DNA of 45,054 nt from Trachelipus rathkii (lineage: Eukaryota; Arthropoda; Malacostraca; Isopoda; Trachelipodidae), in the NCBI GenBank assembly GCA_015478945.1, contig JABUQX010125961.1, forward strand, positions 7,501 through 52,554, written 5' to 3'. The position numbers and the translations under genes are program-made. Below the pieces are notes generated by a model. The model was not told the origin of the DNA and did not search any database. It was given only the letters and a program-made list of their open reading frames with translations. Shown piece by piece: positions 35,480 through 45,054 of the stretch (positions are counted from its first letter, which is position 1; the number at the start of each line of letters is the position of its first letter).

Positions 35480-38400
35480 AACGGAACAGAAGGATTAACA
35501 ATAGATTAAAGAGATGTGGCAGATTCATGGAGGAACGGCAAAATCTATAATAGTCACTTCGAAAATGGGGAGGAATCAGATAAAATTTCAGATAAAATAT
35601 GAGCAAGGCGATTCCGGACAGGAAATGGCCAAGATGTACAAGTGGAAGAAAACTGGAGTCGGGTGGGCTGAGAAATCGGCATCGGCAAAGGCGCACAAGG
35701 ATTAATATGTTGGCTATAGTATTTTGGAGGATCACTCTGACCCAGTAACAAAACGAACCAGGATGGGGGTTGACTCTTATAACCATGTGGGAATAGTTCC
35801 AGGGCGTGAGATTGTATTGTTGGCGCGAGATTCGTAAAACCGGGGCGAAGAAAACCACCACCTGGCGGCGACTCCGTTTTACATTAGAAGGACTGGCAAT
35901 TGACCTAAAATGATGTATGTAACATCGCGACAGCTTGGCCGGCGAGAGTCCTCCCGCCCAACAAGTCCTCCCAGGCAGGAGAGGAAACCCTGACCGGACA
36001 CATGGTAAAATCAGTCGGCAGGGAGTGTGTCCGCAACAGTATAGTCATTGGAAGGGAACCCGTCTGCTAGATACCCTGCCGTCGTGCAAGCACGGTTCCC
36101 TCCGCATCACTCTCTCGTTCCCCGGAACACCCAAATGGGAAGGGACCCAACAGAACTCGATGCCCCTCCCATTCAATTGAACAGAGCCGATGAACTTTTG
36201 GCTAGATGAAAAACCAAAGAGTATTTCCTTGTTGACCGATCGAAAAGCAGAAGCCAAGAGAGCGCCTCTTGAGTTCCCGAAAGGATTGTATAAGACGTCC
36301 CGGGTGGTAGGTTGTCCATTCTGGGGGAGAAGGGTCCGTCTTCCAACTCCATCAGCACCCGCCCTTCCTGCTGACAGCCCCAGCGGTGCAGGATCCACAC
36401 ATCCTTAACTACTCCGAGACGCGCCCCCGGTGACGGACGGGTTTTACTTTACCCCATAAACCACAGCGGTACTTGCCGGAGAGTATCGTAAACGTCAACA
36501 TCGTTATCCCAAGTTGAGATCATCGGAAGCAGTCCTATAGTGGCCTCCGAATATGGTTCAAGACTCCGGATAGAGTACAACTTGAAACAGAGTCAAGGGT
36601 CGTGGGCCTGAGCTGTCGGATAGGCGTGTAGGAGAAGAAGCACTAATTCTTGGCTTGAACGTTCACAATTAAGGGAGGTGGGCAGAAAGCGGCGAGCACG
36701 TTTAGTGCTCTGGCGAAGCGGGGTCCTTACTTTGAACGGCACAGGTTTTCTTCTTTCAATGAAGTCCGCAACGCGATATTGAAAAGAAATACGGAATCTG
36801 GGGGAAGAAAACCACGACAGATGAGGCGAACACAAGGATCAAAAGAAGACGAACGTCGTGAAAGCTTTCCCCGGGGAAAGAGAAGCTTGGGACGCTTCCG
36901 AGAGATGATGTAATGGGGTCAGAGGTCACGCATGGAATGTTGGTCGACGACCATTGAAGAGATACTCTCCAGAGGCGGAGCGTGAATCTCTCTCCGCAAC
37001 GTGAACCACATGGGATAAAGAATTGGTCTTCGGCGAAGGAAGTCGAGTGGACGTACGGATCCACTTATTAAGAGATGTCCCGGGAGACAGTTAGCTCGAA
37101 GCAACCGGAATCATCAATTCCAAAAGATAGCCGCAGAAACCGGGAAACAACCAGTTGGAAAGGAAAAGAATGAGGATACTCCTAGAAAGTCCAAACTAAG
37201 ACACATAGAAGGAGCGGGAGCAACTGCTAGAAGGGAACACTGGCAGTAGCCTTAAGCAAAGAAAAGAGGAAGATGGGATAACTTCTCCCTCGCTCGCGCG
37301 GATGGCACTCACGGCGATCCAGCTTAAAGAAGAGCGATTGTTCTAAAAGATTTCTTTTCCAAGATGAAGAATAAGGCAGTGGATGGAAAGAAACCAGGGC
37401 GCGGCCCTTGGCCAATATTGACAACAAGGAGGGATAGTCGCAACGGCGGAGTGGAGAAAACTCCCACAACGCGAACAGATGGTTTGAGAAGATCTACAAT
37501 ACTTCAGTGGGTTCTCAAATTTGTGGCACTCTAAAACCTCCTCAGGGGGAAGAGGGACGAGTGCTGTAAAAACCCAAATTTACCTTAATGTTGGAGGAAA
37601 GGCCATTGAGAACCGTAAGTAATAAGACGAGGATTAGGAACAGAGTGGAGTTTCACTTGCTGAGGAGGAAACCTGTAAGACATTGGTAACATGGCACATG
37701 TCGTTTTTGGAGGGATGGACCAATAATAATTCGTCCGGTAGTGTCCGAGAAACTCCGGAGCGTAAATCGGTACCGTGGAGGTGTTGCGATACCGTCCGGT
37801 TTGGATTAATCGGACCGGATCCCAGCCAGAGACGATAGAGAAAGCAAACTTTGAACCTGTGATTCTGGAGTTTTGGGCACCAACCAAGATGGAATCCAGT
37901 TTCTCATCGGCGTCTAGCCTGTACCATCAAGTAACGATGGAGAACGGTCTCCAAAACGCGTCACAAGAGGAAAAGGTGCTTACGGCAGTCAATGGAACGG
38001 ACGTATTTGGAATGGAGATAAAAATAAAAGGGATATAGGAATTTAGACCGGGGACACCCGGAGGGGGATTCGCGAGCACGATCGCGTAGCATGTTTTCCT
38101 ATGCGGAATAATCTTAGGTGCGAGCCCAGCTGGCGCGGGGTCCCTAAGGTAGGCTGTGGAGACAATACGAATCCGAGTTGTTGGCGTTGAGGCAATAACA
38201 GCCTCCGCTGGTAGAATGGGTAGTCCCAAGAAAACGAAACGCCGCCCCGGGAGCTAAAGGTAAAAGGGGAGAAAAGAACTCACCAACCATTTCGAACAAC
38301 AAGGGCATACGAAGCAGCTGTTGGATACTGGACTGGGAGCAGCCAGGAAGAGGCCGGGATGGGAGCCCGGCGGATGGTAAAGACTCGGTATTTTCTTTAG

Positions 38401-38800
38401 ATTTTTTCCTTTTTATTTTTCCCATAAGTGCAACTCCAAAAAACATTAGCATCGGGCGCAATAGATGAAACACAAATAGCAATAACACAAATGAGAATAT
38501 AAAAAAAAACAAAATATAACCTTTGGGAGCTGCAACCGCTGAAACCGAGCCCAACCAAGGCCGCCGAGGGCCATAATACCGGTCCCTCCCCGAAACTCCC
38601 CAACCCCCGTAGGGCGGTTCAGTGGGTGTGTGGCCTAGGCAACAGCCACTCCCGGAACTCCGCGTCCAGTCCAAAAGATGAAAAAATGCCAGCCGTGCAC
38701 CAACAAAAGACGCGGAAGGACCCAGGTTATATTCACCCAAGTGCAGGACAGCCTCCTACCAGAGGTTAAGTCGCAAGGTCCAGGTTCCCCAACAATTTAG
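35480..38800 (-). pseudogene. I-like LINE with RNase H domain, frameshifted, minus strand
   Basis: The best domain is RNase H (about 36045-36440), with NLPPGTS and the clear FCWVPSHLGVPGNE at 36114-36155, typical of I/R1/Loa-type LINEs. Just 5' of it, at 36720-36800, is a segment FRISFQYRVADFIERRKP resembling the post-YADD RT block GFRFS-KT-HF-RR. After RNase H the frame GQSDPPKYY... (35500-35760) matches the usual C-terminal region (ESDPP-C-C). The 5' part (37000-38800) is long and relatively GC-rich but too damaged to identify the endonuclease. No catalytic YADD is intact. Confidence 0.7.
36045..36440 (-). pseudogene. RNase H domain of the I-like LINE
   Basis: The longest interpretable part of the element, split over two frames. 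One carries PRMDNLPPGTSYTI and RKYSLVFHLAKSSSALF (equivalent to the family's TAEL-AL and K-SDS-SAL blocks). The other carries the WVPSH helix and GNE loop. The acidic residue expected after GNERA is replaced, so it is inactive as written. Confidence 0.78.
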
Positions 38801-39249
38801 CGCGGCCGCGGAGAAAGACGAAGAACAACCGGTTTTGAGCTGTACCCTCACCCACGGGGAAAGGAGGGCAGTGGGCACAAGACAGGAACAAAGACAACGA
38901 TAAGACATCCACCAGGATTCAGGAGGAAATTGGGAATTCTTCCAAAAGAGAGACCAGGACTACGTAGGGTAGTAGGTACAGATCATGGAGGATAAGGGAA
39001 ACGAACTGGGAAAGGGATGGGCAAAATGAACGGTATAAACAAAGGAAAAGATAATGAAGATAAAAAAGCAATAATAATAATAATAATAACAAAAACAATA
39101 ATAATAAGAAAAATAAAAACAAAAAGGGAGAGGAGGAAACAAGAACAAAATATAACAAAAAGTAAAAGAATGAACGTGGCTCTTCGCAGACATAAAGTGT
39201 CTGTGCCCCCTCTCGACGACAACGAGGCCACCTTCGTGAGGGCGAATAT
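38801..39249. other. Segment between two LINEs, with an (AAT)n block
   Basis: 38801-39000 may be 5' sequence of the I-like LINE. 39060-39120 carries AATAATAAT and AAAACA repeats. The frames over it are low complexity. Confidence 0.45.
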
Positions 39250-39917
39250 TGAGGATATATGTTGGATGGGAATGGATGATGCATAGTGTAGTAGAAAAGT
39301 TGTGAATGGTAGGAAGGTGGTTTGTGAAATTAAATACTTGGTGGATGTAAAGGTACAATGTGTTCAGATGGACAATCTTAGGCGCATGTTAGGTGTGAGA
39401 AGAATTGATAAAATAAGAATGAACGCATTAGGGCGTTGTGTGGTGTGAAGAATGGAGTAAATGAGAGAATAAACTTGAGTATATTAAGATGGGTTTAGTC
39501 ATATGGAAAGGACGTAAGATAGTCGGTTGGTTAAGCGGATGTATAGTGGTGAGTATGCTGGGAATCAATCGGCTGGGAGACAAAGAAAAGTGGATTGAGT
39601 CAGTAAAGAAATGCCTAAAAGAGAGGAATGTGAGTTTGACAGAGGGTAGAAGAAAGCTGCATAATAGGAGTGAATGGCAGGGTTTTGCGTTGTGGGCCCT
39701 GCCCAGGGGATGAACCCTACTTTGAGGAAAAGTCAAAGGTGAAGGTCCGTCGGGGTCTCGTGATACCCTAGGGGGGACTTTTCTGATTGTGACGAGTTCT
39801 CACTTAAGGGTATAAAGGGAACAGTAAGTAGGGGGCTTTCTTTTCGACTTGCGTCATATTCTTCTACTACTATTCTGCTCCTGTGTACGATACTCACCTC
39901 ACCCCCAATCTGGGGAT

Positions 39918-39920
<3 letters not shown>
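39250..39920 (+). pseudogene. Decapod-type LINE 3' fragment, plus strand (copy 1)
   Basis: Starts abruptly near 39250 and encodes CSRKVVNGRKVV, IKYLVD, VQMDNLRRMLGVRRIDK, then SAGRQRKVD/KWIES, KKCLKERNVS and NRSEWQGF, which are the C-terminal blocks of a decapod-abundant LINE. The 3' UTR includes GTGACGAGTTCTCACTTAAG and ends against (TA)n at 39920. A deletion after IKYLVD removes the usual NARDLQLECAR region. Broken by frameshifts. Confidence 0.8.
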
Positions 39921-39953
<33 letters not shown>

Positions 39954-40001
39954 CTATTATATATATATTATATATATCTTATATAATATAAAAATTTACT
40001 A

Positions 40002-40036
<35 letters not shown>
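39920..40036. repeat. (TA)n microsatellite after the LINE 3' end
   Basis: Starts directly at the end of LINE copy 1 (GGGGATGGGATATATA). Confidence 0.95.
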
Positions 40037-40038
<2 letters not shown>

Positions 40039-40488
40039 CATATTGCCAGTAATGCCAAATAGAACGTTGCAAAACAACTGGTTACAATTTTATTGATTAA
40101 AAATGGAATTTATTTTCATGACAATCATTTTTGCAGACTTTGTGCCCACGGCCTGTACCTCTCGTTTCATTCTTGGTCCTCCTTAAAACTATAGTTAATT
40201 CAAACTTTAATAGCAAAATTTCACCTAGAATGCATAATTTCAAGGCTTTATCGCAATATCTTTGAATTACCATTTAATTGACATTAAAGTTGAGATTTCT
40301 TTGATCTAATTTTTTCCCCAAACTACCCAGTGTACTTTGTGGGGGGGGGGGGGGGGGGGGCTCTTGCATCCACAAAAATTAAAATTGACGTCTAACATTT
40401 TACAAACCTTCCTTAGATATGTATATCAATCTGTTCTCAAAGTTTAATCAACATTAAAGGTGGTCAGGTGGGAAACTTTATTGAAATC
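40037..40488. other. Anonymous segment with a 20-base G run
   Basis: No coding resemblance. G20 lies at 40341-40360. Confidence 0.5.
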
Positions 40489-40588
40489 TGTTAGACTGAT
40501 CCATAATTGAGAATTGAGGAGGGTGTTAGACTGATCGAGAATTGAGGAGGGTGTTAGACTGATCGAGAATTGAGGAGGGTGTTAGCCT
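40489..40588 (+). repeat. 28-bp tandem repeat
   Basis: Two identical 28-base units (40523-40550 and 40551-40578, starting GTGTTAGACTGATCGAG), with a longer imperfect unit before and a partial one after. Immediately 5' of the ADDLV motif of LINE copy 2. Confidence 0.85.
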
Positions 40589-40594
40589 TATGGA

Positions 40595-41560
40595 GCAGAT
40601 GATTTGGTTTAGTGTAAGAAAGAGTTTGAGGAGATTCATAGAGTGGTTTGACAGGGTGTGTAAAAGGAGGGGGTTTGAAAGTAAATGTAAAAGAGAAAGG
40701 TGATGGAGGTGGGTGAGAAGAGTCTGCAGTGTGAAATCAAGTTGGAGGGTGAGCGTTGGAGCAATGTAAACAAGCATCTGAATTTAAATATTTAGGAGCA
40801 ATGTGAACAAGCATCTGAATTTAAATATTTAGGTCATATGTTGGATGAAAAAGGAACAGAAGATATAGTGTAGTAGAAAAGTTGTTAATGGTAGGAAGGT
40901 GGCTAGTGCAATTAAATACTTGGTGAATGCAAAGGGACTAAGTCTCGAGTGTGCTAGGGTTCTGCATGAGGGTATGTTGTTACAGGTGTTAATATAGTAG
41001 CGAAACTATGGTGTGGAATGAGAGGTATAGATTTAGGGTGCAGTCTGTCCAGATGGATAATCTTAGGGGCGTGTCATATGTGAGAAGAATTGATAAATTG
41101 AGCAATGACCATATTAGGAAGTTGTGTGATATGAATAAAGGAATAAATGAGAGAATAAATAAGTGTATTTAAGTAGTTTGGTCATTTGGAAAGGATGGAT
41201 GGTAGTCAACTGGTTAAACAGTTGTATGTAAGTGAGTGTGTTGGGAAGCAACCACTCAGAAGATCTAAGTAAAATTGGATTACTTAATAGGATTAAATAA
41301 ATGACATGGTTTTATGAGGGGGCATTGTTGCGGGTCTGGTCCCGGGGGGGGGGAACCCTGACATTGATGATACCACAGTGGGGGGGTCTGTCTCGGTGTA
41401 TGAAGCCCTAAGGTAGATTTTGGCTGTGACAAGCTCGCACTTAAGGGTATGGATGGGGGGCTTTATTTTAGACAAAGGTCATGTTCTTCTACTTAACTAT
41501 TGTTTCAGATGCATGTGAGCACACCCCATCTGAAAAATCTAATGGGAGAATGATGATGAT
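40595..41560 (+). pseudogene. Decapod-type LINE 3' fragment, plus strand (copy 2)
   Basis: Begins at motif C as ADDLV (40595-40609). It continues with WFDRVCKRRGF, EFKYLGHMLDEKGTED, RKVVNGRKVASAIKYLV, LSLECARVLHEGMLL, VQMDNLRGVSYVRRIDK and IRKLCD. The 3' UTR (41300-41560) shares GCACTTAAGGGTATGGATGG and GTCATGTTCTTCTACT with copy 1, and ends ATGATGATGATAATTATATA. Contains stops, frameshifts and a 37-bp internal tandem duplication. Confidence 0.85.
40758..40831 (+). repeat. 37-bp tandem duplication within LINE copy 2
   Basis: 40758-40794 is repeated at 40795-40831 with one substitution. It duplicates the EFKYLG-coding stretch. Confidence 0.9.
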
Positions 41561-41705
41561 AATTATATATATATATATTTATATATAATATATATATATA
41601 TCTATAATCTATAATATATTATATATATATATATATATAATATATATATTATATTATATATATTATATATAATATATAATATAATAGTATATATATCTAT
41701 ATATA

Positions 41706-41786
<81 letters not shown>

Positions 41787-41850
41787 TATATATATACTAT
41801 ATAATATTATATATTTATATATATATATATATATATAAATATTATATATA
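41560..41850. repeat. (TA)n microsatellite after the LINE 3' end
   Basis: Continuous with the GATAATTATATATA tail of LINE copy 2. One of the longest tracts in the window. Confidence 0.95.
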
Positions 41851-41985
41851 TACCAAAATATGTAAAGTGAACTAAGAATAATTAATAACTACACGAAAAA
41901 AAAATAACATTAAGTATAATTACTTAAATGGCAATGATGATGAAGTGAACAAAAATGTGTCATGTACAACCATAAGTCATTTCAG

Positions 41986-41986
<1 letters not shown>
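41851..41986 (+). repeat. Direct repeat X, left copy
   Basis: Contains AACTAAGAATAATTAATA, ATAACATTAAGTATAATTAC and AAATGGCAATGATGATGA. Near-identical to 44214-44352. The two copies flank the minus-strand LINE together with its (TA)n borders. Confidence 0.88.
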
Positions 41987-42018
<32 letters not shown>

Positions 42019-42029
42019 ATATATAATAT

Positions 42030-42078
<49 letters not shown>

Positions 42079-42100
42079 TATATATATATTATATATATAA
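41987..42100. repeat. (TA)n microsatellite at the 3' end of the minus-strand LINE
   Basis: Directly continues the reversed tail GATAATTATATATA of the LINE. The Tyr/Ile frame here is an artefact. Confidence 0.95.
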
Positions 42101-44070
42101 TTATCTTTCTTTCTTCACCTAACCTTATTTTCCCAAGATTGGAGTAAGGAGCGCGACGGGCATCGGAAAAAGAAAAGCAGTAGGAAGTATGACAATGTCG
42201 AAAAGAAAGCAGCCTTAACCGCCCCCTCTGTACCATGAATTAGTGAAGCTCGTCCAGAGAATCCACCCTAGAGCTTCACGGACCCGCGACGGACCCTCAC
42301 TATGGTAATCGTCAATGTAAGGGTTCATCCTTGGCCCAGGTGGGCCACAAACCATGCCCCATACAAAACCCCGCCATTCGCTCCATCATGACCTTTATTC
42401 CTAGCCTCCTGCCCAACTCCATTTCTCTCCTTCCAGACATTCGGTCACCGACTCATCCACTTTCTCCTTCGGTCTCCCAGCCGGTCGTTCCCAACACTCA
42501 CCACTAATACATCCGCTTAACCAACCGACTTATCATCCATCCTTTTCCACGTGACCAAAACATTTCAACATACTTCATTTATTCTCTCATTTACCCCTTT
42601 CTTCACACCACACAACTCTCTAATACTTATTCCTTCATTTTATTAAATTCTTCTCCCTAGCATGCCCCTAAGATTGTACATCTGAGCACATTGAACTTTT
42701 AGACTATATTTCTTAATTCCAAGACCATAGTCCCTCATTCTACCATACATAACACAGGTAAACAACATACCCATGTAAGACTCTAGCGCACTCAAGACTT
42801 AGTCCCGTTACATTCACCAACGATTAATTGCACCAGCACTTCCTGCCATTCACAACTTTCCCTACTACACTCTGCATCCATCCGTTCCCTTCTCATCCAA
42901 CACATAAACCTTAATATTTAAAACTCAGACACTTGCTCAGCTGCTCAACATTCTAATATAACTTCACACTGAGGACTGTCCTCACTCCACAAACCATAAC
43001 CTTACTCTTATTTACGTTTACTTTCAAACCCCTCCTTTTACAATACCCTGCCAAATTTCTCTACCAAATCCTCTCAAACTCTTTCAGATTCGCCACACAG
43101 AACCCAAATCATCCGCATAATAATAGGTATGGCACCCTCCACTCATCTCCATTTCTCCATCATTCCCTAACACCAAATTTCCTGCCATCCCACCCTCGAA
43201 TTCTTTCCATAAAACCCATCCATATACAAATTGAATAACCAAAGGAGACATAACAACCCTGTCTCACTCCACTATTAAATCCAAACCAATCACCATTGAA
43301 CAACCATTTATTCTAACACACGCTTCATTACGGTCATACATACTTTTGATTCCATTCAAACCTACCACCAACACAATATATCACTAATACTGCCATAAAG
43401 CTTCCCTCTTAACTCTATCATACGCCTTTGCAAATCCATAAACCTAAAATAATTTATTCTTCTCTCCCCTCATTTTCTCAATCATTTGTTTCAATGTAAG
43501 ATTTGATCCACACATCCTCTCACTCCTAAAACGCGAGCTTGTCTTCCAACATCAGTTCCTCAGTCAACTCGACGTACTCTTTTCGACCAAATACCAGCAT
43601 AATAACCTCCCGTACAACACTCAAATAAACTTATTCCCTATAATTTCTAAGTTTCCCTTTTCTCCCTTACCCTTATTAGCAAGGGTACTATTACCGCTCT
43701 CCTCCAATCCCTTGGGAAATATACCTCCATAAACGCTTTAATTACACAACTTCCAATCCAATCAATCACCATCTCGCCTACGCTCTTGATCATTTCACCT
43801 AGTAATTTTCATCTATAACCTGCAGATTTTACCATTCTTCATTTCTCACTCTACCCTTACCTCCTCCTTACTAATAACCTCATCCCAAAATACTATTCCT
43901 TCTTGCACCATCAAAAACCACACACATTCACTACACCTCATTCATTACTGTAATATTGTGCAGATTTTTCGAAGTTGTTCTTTCCACACACCCCTCACAT
44001 CCATTCATCAGTTACGAAGACCATCCCTATTCATTATCTAAGCAGATTCCCCTTATTCTCATTCTTAATC
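42100..44070 (-). pseudogene. Nearly complete decapod-type LINE RT, minus strand
   Basis: In element order from the right: KNGK-CRL and DWIWKLCN (about 43740-43860, pre-RT), GCVDQI (43500-43517), AYDRVKREALW with AYDRV at 43411-43425 (motif A), SMYDRNEACVRINGC, a damaged RQGCVMSP region (43243-43272, motif B), YADD (43108-43119, intact motif C), KVNVNKSKV-type block, QMYNLRGMLG (about 42660-42690) and IRELCGVKKGVNERIN. The 3' UTR ends GAAAGATAATTATATATA at the left. No endonuclease is recognisable, so it is 5' truncated at about 44070. About ten frame breaks. It lies between two direct copies of a 135-bp sequence. Confidence 0.85.
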
Positions 44071-44074
<4 letters not shown>

Positions 44075-44133
<59 letters not shown>

Positions 44134-44210
44134 AATATTATATATATATTATAATAATATATATATATATATATATATTATAATATATATATAAAATAGT
44201 ATATATAATA
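44075..44210. repeat. (TA)n microsatellite at the 5' break of the minus-strand LINE
   Basis: Separates the truncated LINE 5' end from direct repeat X. Confidence 0.95.
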
Positions 44211-44213
44211 TTA

Positions 44214-44352
44214 TGCCAAACATTAAGGATTAAGTGAACTAAGAATAATTAATAGTACAACAAAAAAAATAACATTAAGTATAATTACCTTAAATGGCAA
44301 TGATGATGATGAACAAAAATGTAGTCATGTACACATAAGTCATTTTAGATGT
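44214..44352 (+). repeat. Direct repeat X, right copy
   Basis: Second copy of the roughly 135-bp sequence at 41851-41986, same orientation, differing by small indels. To its right the sequence continues as non-repetitive DNA, whereas the left copy is cut by (TA)n. Confidence 0.88.
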
Positions 44353-44764
44353 GGCTAACAAACTGACCCCTTAATGAACATCAGATCCCACCAAAAATAA
44401 ACCAAAGACGTTCAATTGAATCCTTATTTTCTCTCTTTAAAATGGCAACTTCTCTTCTTTTCCCACATCATCTTTATCATATTTATTTTATAATAAATCA
44501 TTGGTTATTATGTGTAAGGCCGTTGTGGCACATAATTTAATTCCCTAATAAAAAATAAGATCATTAATATATTACAAATTATTGCACCTAAACAACAACT
44601 CTACAAGCTCATGCAATCTATATTGCATGAGCTTTTACCTCTTAATCTCTGAAAATCCATTCGCATCCTTTTATTTTTTAATCTCAGTAGAATCATCATT
44701 GTCCCAACCACTCTGCAACGTGTTTCAAAAAACTATAAACACCATATAAGAATTATTTAATCAA
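44353..44764. other. Anonymous segment with a perfect hairpin
   Basis: No coding resemblance. Contains the 13-bp perfect inverted repeat at 44605-44634. Confidence 0.5.
44605..44634. other. Perfect 13-bp stem with 4-base loop
   Basis: AAGCTCATGCAAT and ATTGCATGAGCTT separated by four bases. It is followed by TTTT but sits in AT-rich DNA with no gene nearby. Confidence 0.7.
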
Positions 44765-44889
44765 ATATAAAAATAAAAAATAATAACAATAATTATAAAT
44801 AATAATAATAATAATAATTAATAATAACAATAATAATATAATAATAAATAATTATATAATAATAATAAATTTATTAATCAATAATAAAA
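44765..44889. repeat. (AAT)n microsatellite
   Basis: AATAATAAT iterations with ATAACA interruptions, directly before the right-edge LINE fragment. Confidence 0.9.
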
Positions 44890-45054
44890 TTTGGTTTTGT
44901 GTGGCGGAATCTGAAGAGGATTTGAGAGGAATTGGTAGAGAGATTTGGCAGGGTGTGTAAAAGGAGGGGTTTGAAAAGTAAAACTAAGATAAGAGTAAGG
45001 TTATGGTTGTGGTGAGGACAGTCCTCACTGGGGAAGTTATTGTTAGTTGGTGAG
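44890..45054 (+). pseudogene. Decapod-type LINE fragment running off the right edge
   Basis: Encodes the stretch after motif C (WRNLKRI/EELVERFGRVCKRRGLK) and is closely related to the segment at 43010-43110 read in reverse. It is preceded directly by an (ATT)n-type microsatellite. The rest lies outside the window. Confidence 0.75.

Noticed and set aside
38144..38740. 198-codon minus-strand frame as a host gene
   Set aside because: It lies in the 5' part of the I-like LINE, has low-complexity hydrophobic stretches and no domain I recognise. An intact host gene is not supported.
38919..39358. Minus-strand Leu/Phe/Ile-rich frames as membrane proteins
   Set aside because: They are translations of an (AAT)n and A-rich repeat block.
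41962..42147. Tyr/Ile-repeat frame (also 11182-11469)
   Set aside because: Artefact of reading (TA)n as codons.
1..45054. CRISPR arrays, rRNA genes or bacterial operons
   Set aside because: No regularly spaced direct repeats, rRNA cores or clustered same-strand ORFs were found.

Overview
The window looks like repeat-dense nuclear DNA of an arthropod, most likely a decapod crustacean. Three things point that way. About sixteen long (TA)n microsatellites and several (ATT)n tracts punctuate it. Most recognisable coding DNA is decayed non-LTR retrotransposon sequence, of a type I know as very common in decapod genomes (C-terminal half with a conserved QMDNLRG motif). No bacterial-type gene layout is visible. 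The organism call is inference.

The outstanding feature is one intact open reading frame on the minus strand (26737-27693, 318 aa from ATG). It aligns from end to end with eukaryotic tRNA(His) guanylyltransferase (Thg1/THG1L) and has a basic N-terminal extension. The residues that bind the catalytic metals and the HINNLYNT signature are substituted, so it reads as a divergent, intronless Thg1-like pseudoenzyme or retrocopy. Every other coding relic here is riddled with frameshifts.

Layout. 1-180 is (TA)n. 181-11050 is anonymous DNA with no supported gene. 11050-12420 is (TA)n enclosing a GC-rich GGTGC island. 12420-20580 is mostly anonymous, with an LTR-like promoter/poly(A) block near 18.08 kb. 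20.69-21.46 kb is a plus-strand Jockey-like reverse transcriptase relic. 22.8-24.3 kb is an array of five tRNA-related SINE-like repeats, three reversed and then two forward, arranged around a perfect 42-bp palindrome; a sixth copy lies at 25.6 kb. Copies E and F each head a roughly 1.15-kb duplicated unit, and the second unit runs into the 3' end of the Thg1-like ORF. A very long interrupted poly(T) tract lies just 5' of that ORF.

From 29.85 to 32.5 kb there are scattered plus-strand remains of a Ty3/Gypsy-like LTR element (TATA box, gag segments, DTGA protease motif). From 33.5 to 45.05 kb the window is a pile of LINE fragments: a minus and a plus fragment head to head at 34.85 kb, a 3.3-kb minus-strand I-like LINE with RNase H and a C-terminal Cys/His-type tail, two plus-strand 3' fragments, one nearly complete minus-strand RT, and a fragment running off the right edge. 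All four visible 3' ends of the decapod-type LINE family sit directly against (TA)n tracts.

No rRNA genes, CRISPR arrays or operons are present. Apart from the Thg1-like ORF, no intact protein gene can be supported.
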